From Devosia yakushimensis (GTDB taxonomy: Bacteria > Pseudomonadota > Alphaproteobacteria > Rhizobiales > Devosiaceae): a DNA stretch of 64,000 nucleotides. The stretch lies in assembly GCF_030159855.1 (NCBI RefSeq), contig NZ_BSNG01000001.1:3472001-3536000 (forward strand), read 5' to 3'. The notes under the pieces were generated by a model that did not search any database, was not told where the DNA came from, and saw only the letters and a list, made by a program, of their open reading frames with translations. A program made the position numbers and the translations under genes. Positions 44,101 to 51,165 of the stretch are shown here, in pieces. Each line of letters starts with the position of its first letter. Within the stretch, counting starts at the first letter, position 1.

Positions 44101-44859
44101 GAGATCGGGCGCCGCATCGCCTCTGGCGAGCAAACGCTCGGCCAGATCGTTGATGTGCTGCCCGATCCAGTGCAGATCGCCTTTGTAGTCGCCACCGGAG
44201 CGCCGGTCCTCGGCAACCGAACCGAGGTCGATCGCAACTGCACGGATGGCCGGTTCTATGGCGTCCGCTCGGCGCCTGCCCATCGGTAGCTCTTGGATGA
44301 TGATGTTCGCGGCATGCAGGTCGTTGTGATGGACCTGCTGACGCTCGAACTCTTCCCGCATGCGAAACAGATCGCAGGCGATCTGCGCCGCCTGGGAGGC
44401 GCTAAGGTTGCCGTCCGCCCGGAGATGCTTGGCCAACGTCTCCCCTTCGACGAACTGGAGCACGGCGACATGGCAGGGCAACTCCAGTCCGTCGAAATCG
44501 ACGACGTCGTCGAAGATGTCCTCCGCCTCGACGACGTGATCGGCGCCAACAGCGACCGCAGCGTGCCTTTCCATTTCCTCAGCGAAGTTCTTCCCGAACT
44601 TCTCGTAGAGGGCGGCAGGGCTCACTTTCAGGACCCTGGGCGTCCGGTTGAGTCCCGAGCGCGGGCGCGCCACGTACGTCGCCGCATAGAAGCCGCGTCC
44701 GATCGACCGCACCACATCGAAATTGCCGATCCGCTGCGGCACCTGCTCCAGCGGGAAGCCGTAGGCCTGGCCGCAGGTGGGGCATGCATCGTCCAGTCGC
44801 TTCGGCGCCTGATCGTACTCGGGACAGGTGAAGCAGCAATACCGACCGACTTCAGACAC
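41167..44859 (-). CDS. Zinc-ribbon / protein kinase / P-loop ATPase fusion protein
   Basis: A 1,230-residue soluble protein. Residues 8-30 form a Zn ribbon (C8, C9 and C12 with C26 and C29). Residues about 45-290 are a Ser/Thr-type kinase: glycine loop IGRGFYAATY, K78 in VLKVSP, catalytic loop HHNDLHAAN (D180), and D211 in IDLGS in place of DFG. A P-loop ATPase follows (about 300-780) with GMRGCGKT at 349-356 and VLFLLDDVS at 518-525. The C-terminal domain (about 900-1,230) begins LVLGLGFEERAPESLRRIL, a Rossmann-like pattern that I cannot assign. The gene overlaps the start of the phosphorylase-like gene by 8 bp. The kinase/NTPase fusion next to DNA-modification genes suggests defence, but no known system could be matched. 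Confidence 0.85.
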   Translation of the reverse strand: MSEVGRYCCFTCPEYDQAPKRLDDACPTCGQAYGFPLEQVPQRIGNFDVVRSIGRGFYAATYVARPRSGLNRTPRVLKVSPAALYEKFGKNFAEEMERHAAVAVGADHVVEAEDIFDDVVDFDGLELPCHVAVLQFVEGETLAKHLRADGNLSASQAAQIACDLFRMREEFERQQVHHNDLHAANIIIQELPMGRRRADAIEPAIRAVAIDLGSVAEDRRSGGDYKGDLHWIGQHINDLAERLLARGDAAPDLDRRVGLQLQIIAQSIASVTENQRTPAADDMIKIIREQYHRTAEPWRPWRNQAVLRTFAASYNAQTLDAWYVPQLLVDPGGTWLHRVGAPGPLVMTGMRGCGKTMLLQSIQFHARATVLPEETDAEALARIKEDGYVGLFVSAQRLIPVDPKASRPSMEELLARLLVAYAVQAARAMAHLEDIEPGLLAFDAGASLVRAVAETLEPRPEIAATSTVEQLERAMSDLLIRVSRNNSGIRLATNPNIAFPLLSNAVRHASPIWQDAQVLFLLDDVSTRYLDAERIEDLLSSLLFQHTDCAFKLTSEAQTIFLSLKSPGKVHPAAAGRDFATFDLGADVQNRLKDRSAKTFLNDILDARARLFPGHPKQSSAQVLGDVDLETIARTIVETQSQNRSRERKRLYHGVRALAGVCVGDIGTVIQIYQEMLAGIQLSLPISPERQHEVFRDFCARHLYHLDRRHSDLKSVALQFAEASHHLLVESGKGKPTGRIRQYTSLYVRVTTGDVQAQMTRLRELVDAGVFVFTGGTARTKTHDSDPVQQFKLTFRKIYGLANFIGLSDRDRFELSGDDLERWLNQPALGRDILLRNLSKSSIEDDAEESDIGGLDAPSRGLGTARNRQTALTEFFPPSDPTDAPLSPLPESATTPPEVTELGERDLEGLEVEDLVLGLGFEERAPESLRRILDLVAPSRVVAVRYAVDGNAGAILDLLQERGVPVKEVLYEQINQDGAALDLRGTTLVDLTGLAKPALFHAVRAGLSTFSPLLLSYTSALQYYPLEEELQQVLDAAESEDEHLLLSALRGVLTGESGPYESVPLSAAVSDGTRLRALSAFASPRHERLLHLAGEREFDALEIMTDKAETSRARVGTIAARIALEETPRGTVLPVDAKNLSEVVGHLVRQHQDWFVRGGLDYEIGLTGSKLQAAAAAIVAAVLPVNQVWYVRPKHFDETHFSSGVGVTRHFRVAQATGLYVRQQERPQEG

Positions 44860-46006
44860 GAACTACCTCCACAGGACCGCTCCCGCTCTTCTCCCATGGC
44901 TCCGCGCACAGCGCCATGGAGCTCGACAGGCCCGCGCTGAACGAATCCCATGTTTCTTCTTCGCATCGAACCGAAGCGATCGGCGCCCCGGCCTTCACCC
45001 AAGATCCACTCTCGGCGAGCAGGATAACTCCGGCAGTATCCAGGAACCGCCCATCCTCGTCGTTCCCGCGAGCCGACAGAATTGCGGACCGAATGCCGCC
45101 CAGGTCGTACCGAATCCAACCATCGGATTGCGCGTGCACCGATCTGGAATGGCTGGCGGCGACCGAAACGACCTTGTCCTCCAAACCGCCCATCGACCCG
45201 CCCTGAGCGACGACGTTCTCGACGAACGCTTGCCGCAATTGCGTTCTCGTTGCGACCGATCCCCCTGCGATCTTCTGGCTCCAGGCGAGGCAGTCCCGTT
45301 CATGGCGAGCGAGCCAGTCGCCGGCATCCGAACTGAGCAGAAGGGACATGGCGAGAAGCGCCTCGCCACGACCGATGTATGGCTGCTGAGGGAGGCTTCC
45401 CGGCGTGAGGAAGCAAACGGCGTCGATGGAGCAGGCCCGTGCGATGCGGCAGAACCTTTGCGCGTTGTCCCGAGCGCTGACGAGGTCGCTGCCGAAATTG
45501 CCGTGCGGCCCGACCCGCACCTCGAGACCGACTGCTTCGATGCCCATGGCGAGCTTCTTGGAGAGAAGACTGGCGATGGCGAGCGCCGGGTTCGCCTGCG
45601 CACCGCGTTCCTGACGACGGGCGAACATCCTCGCGTCGGCCGGGGCGTAACGTCCCCCTGCGACCAGGTGTACGTAGCCGCAATTCAATATGACCTTTCG
45701 GGCCTGGTCGTCGTCCATCGATACCGCGTACCCGGGAATTTGGGCCAAGACATCGACGCCACCAGCGGGTCGGCCCGGCACGCCCAGCTTGGGCACGCGC
45801 TTGCCCGCACTGACGAGCGCCAAGGGAGCGATCAGCGTGGACAAGGACCCCGGCCCTCCGGTGGAGGCCAAGTCGGCGGTATTCGCTGCTGCGCGGAACT
45901 GATCGCCGGACCTGGCCAATGCGAGCGCCAAGTCCGCAACCTCGGCGTCGCTCAGTCCGTCGACCAGCGCCGCGTCGATCCAGCGATCGAACTCCACCTG
46001 TTCCAT
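44852..46006 (-). CDS. Thymidine phosphorylase-like protein, degenerate
   Basis: A 384-residue protein with the nucleoside phosphorylase II / anthranilate phosphoribosyltransferase fold. Recognisable blocks are LASTGGPGSLSTLIAPLAL (47-65), GRPAGGVDVLAQIPGY (78-93), APADARMFARRQE (121-133), PALAIASLLSKKLAMG (140-155) and LEVRVG. The Arg (130-131), Ser and double Lys that hold phosphate and base in E. coli DeoA are kept. The signature KHSTGG reads LASTGG, so the Lys and His are lost. The C-terminal third departs from the family. It overlaps and precedes the kinase-ATPase gene, so they form a two-gene unit. Confidence 0.8.
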   Translation of the reverse strand: MEQVEFDRWIDAALVDGLSDAEVADLALALARSGDQFRAAANTADLASTGGPGSLSTLIAPLALVSAGKRVPKLGVPGRPAGGVDVLAQIPGYAVSMDDDQARKVILNCGYVHLVAGGRYAPADARMFARRQERGAQANPALAIASLLSKKLAMGIEAVGLEVRVGPHGNFGSDLVSARDNAQRFCRIARACSIDAVCFLTPGSLPQQPYIGRGEALLAMSLLLSSDAGDWLARHERDCLAWSQKIAGGSVATRTQLRQAFVENVVAQGGSMGGLEDKVVSVAASHSRSVHAQSDGWIRYDLGGIRSAILSARGNDEDGRFLDTAGVILLAESGSWVKAGAPIASVRCEEETWDSFSAGLSSSMALCAEPWEKSGSGPVEVVRV

Positions 46007-46050
46007 CTCTCGTCCCTTTCCTGCCGAACCGCGTGGGCTGCCTACCTCGC

Positions 46051-46194
46051 CAGCAACTTCACCCCGACGACGATCTTCTCCAGGACATTCAGATGCAACG
46101 GCTGCACGAGGAAGTCATGACCATCGACGCCACCATTGAACTCTCCCACAACCTCATCATCGGCACCACCGCCATCGCTGGCTTCATGGGATAA
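46051..46194 (+). pseudogene. Possible C-terminal gene remnant
   Basis: This frame ends HPDDDLLQDIQMQRLHEEV, then TIDATIELSHNLIIGTTAIAGFMG and a stop. It looks protein-like compared with the alternatives, and would be the last 48 residues of a gene whose start is missing or lies in the phosphorylase gene's 5' end. Probably a relic; no family recognised. It lies in the 377-bp gap between the phosphorylase-like gene and vsr. Confidence 0.35.
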
Positions 46195-46383
46195 CCCAAC
46201 GCCAAGTCTACGGCTGCGCGGAGCGTGACTTTCTGCCTGTAATTCGCATCGGCGGCTTATCTGCTCAGGTAAGTCGACCTTGCTCTCTTGGATCGCTGAC
46301 CAAGAAAGCCGAGCTCGACCTGCCGGTCCGGTCTGCGACTAGCGCCAAGAATTGACCACCAAAAATATCGGCGGCTCAATGGC

Positions 46384-46824
46384 TCATTCTGCATTTGGCA
46401 GACCGAAATTTAGCAGAGCGTCGAGAGACAGTGGCGTTCGGATCTCGCATTCCCAGATGATGAGCACTCGCCATCCGAGCTCCCGCAACGCGAGCTCGGT
46501 CCGTCGATCCCGCGCGACGTTCGCCTCGAACTTTTGCTGCCAGAAATCCGCGCGAGTCTTTGGAGTGGACGTTCGAGGACAGCCCTCATGGCGGTGCCAA
46601 AAGCAGCCATGGACGAATATGGCGAGATGCAAACGGGGCAGAACTATGTCGGGACGACCGGGCAGATCTTTGCGATGCAAGCGAAATCGGTAACCCAGCC
46701 GACGCAATGCGCGCCTGACCAAGAGCTCGGGTTGCGTGTCCTTGCCTTTCACCGCCCGCATGTTCTTGGAACGCGCAGCCGTCACCCCCAAGTCTCGGCC
46801 AACCGGCATCTCGTTCTCCAGCAT
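46384..46824 (-). CDS. vsr: Very short patch repair endonuclease, Vsr-like
   Basis: A 146-residue nuclease. Family pattern: RSKNMRAVKGKDTQPELLVRR, then RLHRKDLPGRPDIVLPRLHLAIFVHGCFWHRH (metal-binding Asp in GRPD and the zinc-related HxxxxC), WQQKFEANVARD and ELGWRVLIIWECEI. Vsr nicks next to T:G mismatches arising from deaminated 5-methylcytosine, and normally accompanies a Dcm methylase. Here it is divergent from one at 47,060. The start may instead be the ATG at about 46,809. Confidence 0.92.
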   Translation of the reverse strand: MLENEMPVGRDLGVTAARSKNMRAVKGKDTQPELLVRRALRRLGYRFRLHRKDLPGRPDIVLPRLHLAIFVHGCFWHRHEGCPRTSTPKTRADFWQQKFEANVARDRRTELALRELGWRVLIIWECEIRTPLSLDALLNFGLPNAE

Positions 46825-47059
46825 TCATGGCCCGTCTGAACCGGGTGCTCTTGGCGTCGCGCATGTCCGCCGGTTAGATTCTTCCTTCGCACAAGCCAGT
46901 GCAAATCACGATTTCCTGCAATCTTGCCGGCTCGGTAACCTCTAATCTTGTAGACTGGCGTGCAAACCGCGCTGAATTCTTGCTTTTTGCAGGATGAAGT
47001 ATATTGGATTTGCTGAGGGGACGACCGATGCGACCGATCTGCAGCGGTGACGAGTTGCG
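46825..47059. promoter_or_regulatory. Divergent promoter region between vsr and the methyltransferase operon
   Basis: A 235-bp gene-free stretch between two divergent genes. It must carry promoters both ways. No palindrome strong enough to call an operator was found. Confidence 0.5.
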
Positions 47060-48193
47060 GTGAGCCTATTGACTAGCCCGAACATGAAAGTGGTTGACCT
47101 CTTCGCCGGGGCTGGCGGGTTTTCGCTCGCCGCCGTGCAAGCAGGGGCCGAGATCGTGTTCGCGGTCGAATTCGACAAGAACGCCGCCGACACCTACAAA
47201 AAGAACATAGCCGTCCCACACCGCAGCCCTAACGTCGTGGTCTACAATCGGGACATCACTTCGTTGTGCGCAGCTGGGTTGGCCGAAGTGCATTTCTCGT
47301 CCGGGGACGCTTGCGACCTGCTGCTCGGCGGCCCCCCCTGCCAAGGCTTCTCGGCCCACCGCATCAAGGGTGCTGGCATCGCCGACCCGCGCAATAAGCT
47401 GATTCACGAGTATTTCGAGTTCGTCGCCAAGTTGCAGCCCAGGGCTTTTCTCATGGAGAATGTGCCCGGCATGCTCTGGGACAGGCACAAGGACTACGTC
47501 GAAGAGTTCTATCGCCGAGCCCGAGACAACGACTATCAGATCTTCGTCCCGGTGAAGCTGGATGCCCGCGACTACGGTACGCCGCAGAGGCGCCACCGGG
47601 TGTTCATTCTCGGCCTGCGCCAAGACGTCGACGCAACGGATTTCCAGTGGCCGCCTCCGACGTCGCACTCGTCCTCTGAGGACGAAATCAAGAGCGGCAA
47701 AAAAGCTTGGGTATCCTGTGCATCGGCATTCACACCGGCACGTCCTGGCGATCCCAACGACGTGCATATGAAGCATGGTCCTACCCTTACCGCAGCGTTC
47801 GCGAACACTCCCCATGATGGAGGTAGCCGCGCGGATTCGGGTCGAGAACTGCCCTGTCATGCCAACCATGACGGCCATAGCGATGTGTATGGTCGGATCG
47901 ACTCCCGGGCGCCGGCACCAACGATGACGACCGCTTGCATCAATCCGTCCAAGGGTCGGTTCGTTCATCCTCGACTTGACCACGGCATCACTCCGCGGCA
48001 AGCGGCCCGTATCCAGACTTTCCCAGATGACTTCGAGTTCGAAGGCGGACTGATGTCAGCGGGCAAGCAGATCGGGAACGCTGTGCCGATTGTGCTCGGC
48101 GAAGCGTTGATACGCCATATCCAAAAACTGTTGGCCGCCGAACGCAACGTCGGCGCGCACGACGCTCGGCCTGTCTTGAGGGCGGCCGAATGA
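47060..48193 (+). CDS. DNA (cytosine-5) methyltransferase
   Basis: A 377-residue C5 methylase. Motif I is VVDLFAGAGGFS, IV has PPCQGFS with the catalytic Cys, VI is MENVPGM, VIII has QRRHRVFILG, and the C-terminal GNAVP is motif X. The target-recognition region lies between about 200 and 300; it cannot be read for sequence specificity. The annotated GTG start at 47,060 lacks a good ribosome site; ATG 47,084 (MKVVDLFAG) is an alternative. It ends in ATGA, overlapping the ATPase gene, so the two are translationally coupled. Confidence 0.95.
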   Translation: MSLLTSPNMKVVDLFAGAGGFSLAAVQAGAEIVFAVEFDKNAADTYKKNIAVPHRSPNVVVYNRDITSLCAAGLAEVHFSSGDACDLLLGGPPCQGFSAHRIKGAGIADPRNKLIHEYFEFVAKLQPRAFLMENVPGMLWDRHKDYVEEFYRRARDNDYQIFVPVKLDARDYGTPQRRHRVFILGLRQDVDATDFQWPPPTSHSSSEDEIKSGKKAWVSCASAFTPARPGDPNDVHMKHGPTLTAAFANTPHDGGSRADSGRELPCHANHDGHSDVYGRIDSRAPAPTMTTACINPSKGRFVHPRLDHGITPRQAARIQTFPDDFEFEGGLMSAGKQIGNAVPIVLGEALIRHIQKLLAAERNVGAHDARPVLRAAE

Positions 48194-51165
48194 AAACGGT
48201 AAGCTTCAAGACCCGGGCACGCACTGTCGACCATCTAGGCCGCGAGCAGATCGCCGACGTGCCCACCGCCATTTCCGAACTCTGGAAGAATTCGTATGAC
48301 GCCTACGCCCGGTCGGTTTCGCTGACGATCTTCGACGCGGCGCCTCTGGTCGTGACCATCGCCGACGACGGCCATGGGATGAACGTGGACGAGCTCGTCG
48401 ATCGCTGGCTGGTCGTCGGCACCGAATCCAAGCTGTTCGGCGACGGTAGATCGGACGAGGACCGCGATGGTCTGGAGCCACGGACGCGCCAGGGCCAGAA
48501 GGGCATCGGTCGCCTCTCCTCCGCCCATCTCGGCCCATTGATGCTGCTGGTCACGAAACGCCGGCAGCAGAGGATGGCCGCGGCACTGCTCGATTGGCGC
48601 CTTTTCGAGAACCCGTATCTTATCCTGACCGACATCGAGATCCCGGTGATCGAGTTCGACGACGGGTCCGAGATCGCCGACTTCCTGCCTCTGATGGCCG
48701 AGGCTTTGCTCGAGAACGTGCTCGGGAAAGGCAGCGTGGACGAGCGGTCGAGCAGAATGGTGGACGCCTGGGACAGGTACGATCTGGCCGTGCAGGCTGA
48801 AGCGGGCAGCGGCGAAAGAGCCGTGCCGTCCCAGTCCATCGTGGCGGCCTGCAGATCGTTCGTGTTGACCGACGATCACATGGCGCCATGGGGCGTGTGG
48901 TCCGGGGAGAGCGAGAAGGGCACCGTGATGGTGGTGTCGGGTGCCAGCGAAGAATTCGCCGCCTTGCTTCCCGCCAACGCGTCGTTAGCCACGGCGAAGG
49001 ACGACAAGGTAAGGTTCGAGACGACCTTGGGCAGCTTCGTCGATCCGCTCTTCGACGCCGCACGGCCCGAGGTCAATGCCGCTAATCCCGACTTCCAATA
49101 CGGTGTCTTCGTCTCTTCGGACGGGCTGTCGAGCAAGGTCATCGGTTCGGCGGCGGAATTCAATCGGTCGCTCACGGATCGAATGGAGCACATCGTCGAT
49201 GGCCGCATCGACGAGAAGGGTGTCTTCAGGGGACAGATCAAGTCGTTCGGCAAGTGGCGCAAGGTCGGCACCGAATACGAGATCAGACCGCCCAAGGAAT
49301 TCGTTCTACCCACCGGACCGGGATCTGCGCTTGGCCCGATCGATGTCTATTTCGCGACGTTCGAGCAGGAGCAGAAGAACTCCACACATACTCCTATCGA
49401 TTATGAATACCTCAAGAAGCACGCCTCCCCCCATGCCGGCCTCATGATCTACCGCAACGGCCTGCGTGTGCTGCCTTACGGCCGCGAGGACAACGACTTC
49501 TTCGAAATCGAAAAGCGCCGCAGCACCCACGCTGGGCGCGAGTACTGGAATGCCCGGAGGATCTTCGGGCGCATCGCGATCAGCAGGGAGCACAATCCCA
49601 ATCTCAAGGACAAGGCTGGTCGTGAGGGATTCATCGTCAACAAGGCGGCCAAGTCCCTCAAGACGCTGATCATCAACATTCTCAGATCGTCGGCATTGGA
49701 TTATTTCGGCACAAATGCCGACGATCGCGTTCCGCAGTTGGCAGAGACACAACGCAATTTTGCCGAGTTCAAAGCCAAGGAGGCGCAAGCCAAGCTGCGC
49801 CAGAAACAGCGCATGCAGTTCAGGAAGAATTTGAGGGCTCGGACCGCGAGCATTCCTTCTGTGTCTGAACGCCTGCGTGCCGATATTGCGGCAACCCGTA
49901 TCGAGGTGGCCGACGACATTCCCGTCGCTCAAGAGCGACTCGAGGCGGCCCAGGCCAACGTGGCAGAGCTGCGCCTGCCTGGTGCGCCATCTCCGCTCGG
50001 CACACTCGAGGATGAGTACCGATCCTATCGCCGCTCGATGACCGATTTGAACCAGATGGTTGCCGATTTCTCTGCCAGCATTGCCAGTGCAGTCGAGCGC
50101 ATTCATCCGCCTTCGCCCGAAGATATCGTGCTCAAGCAGATCCAGCGCAATGAGGGCCAGCTTACCTCGCGGGTGACGCGCTGGTCCAAGGAGATCCGGG
50201 TACTGCAGGACGCCGAACGCGTCCGCATTGGCGACCTTGTGACAGAACGCAACAAGCTCCTGCGCGAGGAGACCACGCCGCTCATCGAGCAGACCAGCAG
50301 TGGCAGGATGTCGTTGACAGCCGCGTCCCGCTCGGTCGTTGAGGCCAAGAACAAGATCGATGCCGAGAACGAACTGCTGTTCCAAAACTACATTCTGGCG
50401 CTCGAGAACCTCAAAGACAGCATCGACATTCAGGCGATCGCCATCCTGGGCGGCGACGAGAACAGCGAGCTCCGCAGCACTGTCGATCGTCTGAACGGCT
50501 TGGCCCAATTGGGCATCACCGTCGAATTCCTCGACCATGAGCTCCATTCCCATGATGCCGTTATCGACGACGGCATTCAGCGGCTGAAGAAGAAGCTGGG
50601 CAAGGATAAAGATCTCGACCAGCTCGCCACCGGTTATGCCGGCCTCAAGCAGATCCTCGATTTCTTGGGGCCGTTGCGGATGGCCGGCCGACCGCAGCCT
50701 CGGGACATCGGCGGCGACTACATCCACCAGTACGTCTCGGAATTCTTCGGTCGCACCATGGCCACCAGCGGCATCGAGTTCGTCGCGACGCCGGCATTCA
50801 GACGCTTCAGCGTCTTCGACCAGCCATCGCGCCTGCTGCCGGTCTTCGTGAACCTCGTCAACAACAGCATCTACTGGTTGGTCAATGCCCGTGTGGACGA
50901 TCCCAAGATCGTGTTCGACGTTCGTGACGACGAGGTCATCGTGGCCGACAACGGTCCTGGCGTGGAGGAGATGGACCTCAAGCGTCTGTTCTCCTTGTTC
51001 TTCACCAGGAAGATCGAGGGCGGACGAGGGGTGGGGCTCTATCTTTCCCAGGCCAATCTGGCCGCGGGCGGTCACACGATCGGTTATGTGCAGGACGACG
51101 ACAAGAAGATCCTGTCGGGCGCGAATTTCGCGATGAAGTTCCGGGGGGCGAATATCAATGACTGA
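48190..51165 (+). CDS. GHKL ATPase/histidine-kinase-like protein with two ATPase domains
   Basis: A 991-residue soluble protein. N-terminal HSP90/MutL/MORC-type ATPase: N-box ISELWKNSYDAYA (E30-N34), IADDGHGM (59-64) and QGQKGIGRLS (101-110). A long middle with coiled-coil-like helices follows (about 540-780). The C-terminal part resembles a histidine kinase: EFLDHELHSHDAVI with H783, N-box NLVNNSIYW (N891, N892), DNGPGV (920) and GGRGVGLYL (944-951). The C-terminal ATPase keeps the residues needed for ATP. MutL/MORC-like ATPases with C5 methylases and Vsr are known from restriction-modification operons. The next gene encodes a receiver-like protein, overlapping by 8 bp. Confidence 0.88.
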   Translation: MKTVSFKTRARTVDHLGREQIADVPTAISELWKNSYDAYARSVSLTIFDAAPLVVTIADDGHGMNVDELVDRWLVVGTESKLFGDGRSDEDRDGLEPRTRQGQKGIGRLSSAHLGPLMLLVTKRRQQRMAAALLDWRLFENPYLILTDIEIPVIEFDDGSEIADFLPLMAEALLENVLGKGSVDERSSRMVDAWDRYDLAVQAEAGSGERAVPSQSIVAACRSFVLTDDHMAPWGVWSGESEKGTVMVVSGASEEFAALLPANASLATAKDDKVRFETTLGSFVDPLFDAARPEVNAANPDFQYGVFVSSDGLSSKVIGSAAEFNRSLTDRMEHIVDGRIDEKGVFRGQIKSFGKWRKVGTEYEIRPPKEFVLPTGPGSALGPIDVYFATFEQEQKNSTHTPIDYEYLKKHASPHAGLMIYRNGLRVLPYGREDNDFFEIEKRRSTHAGREYWNARRIFGRIAISREHNPNLKDKAGREGFIVNKAAKSLKTLIINILRSSALDYFGTNADDRVPQLAETQRNFAEFKAKEAQAKLRQKQRMQFRKNLRARTASIPSVSERLRADIAATRIEVADDIPVAQERLEAAQANVAELRLPGAPSPLGTLEDEYRSYRRSMTDLNQMVADFSASIASAVERIHPPSPEDIVLKQIQRNEGQLTSRVTRWSKEIRVLQDAERVRIGDLVTERNKLLREETTPLIEQTSSGRMSLTAASRSVVEAKNKIDAENELLFQNYILALENLKDSIDIQAIAILGGDENSELRSTVDRLNGLAQLGITVEFLDHELHSHDAVIDDGIQRLKKKLGKDKDLDQLATGYAGLKQILDFLGPLRMAGRPQPRDIGGDYIHQYVSEFFGRTMATSGIEFVATPAFRRFSVFDQPSRLLPVFVNLVNNSIYWLVNARVDDPKIVFDVRDDEVIVADNGPGVEEMDLKRLFSLFFTRKIEGGRGVGLYLSQANLAAGGHTIGYVQDDDKKILSGANFAMKFRGANIND

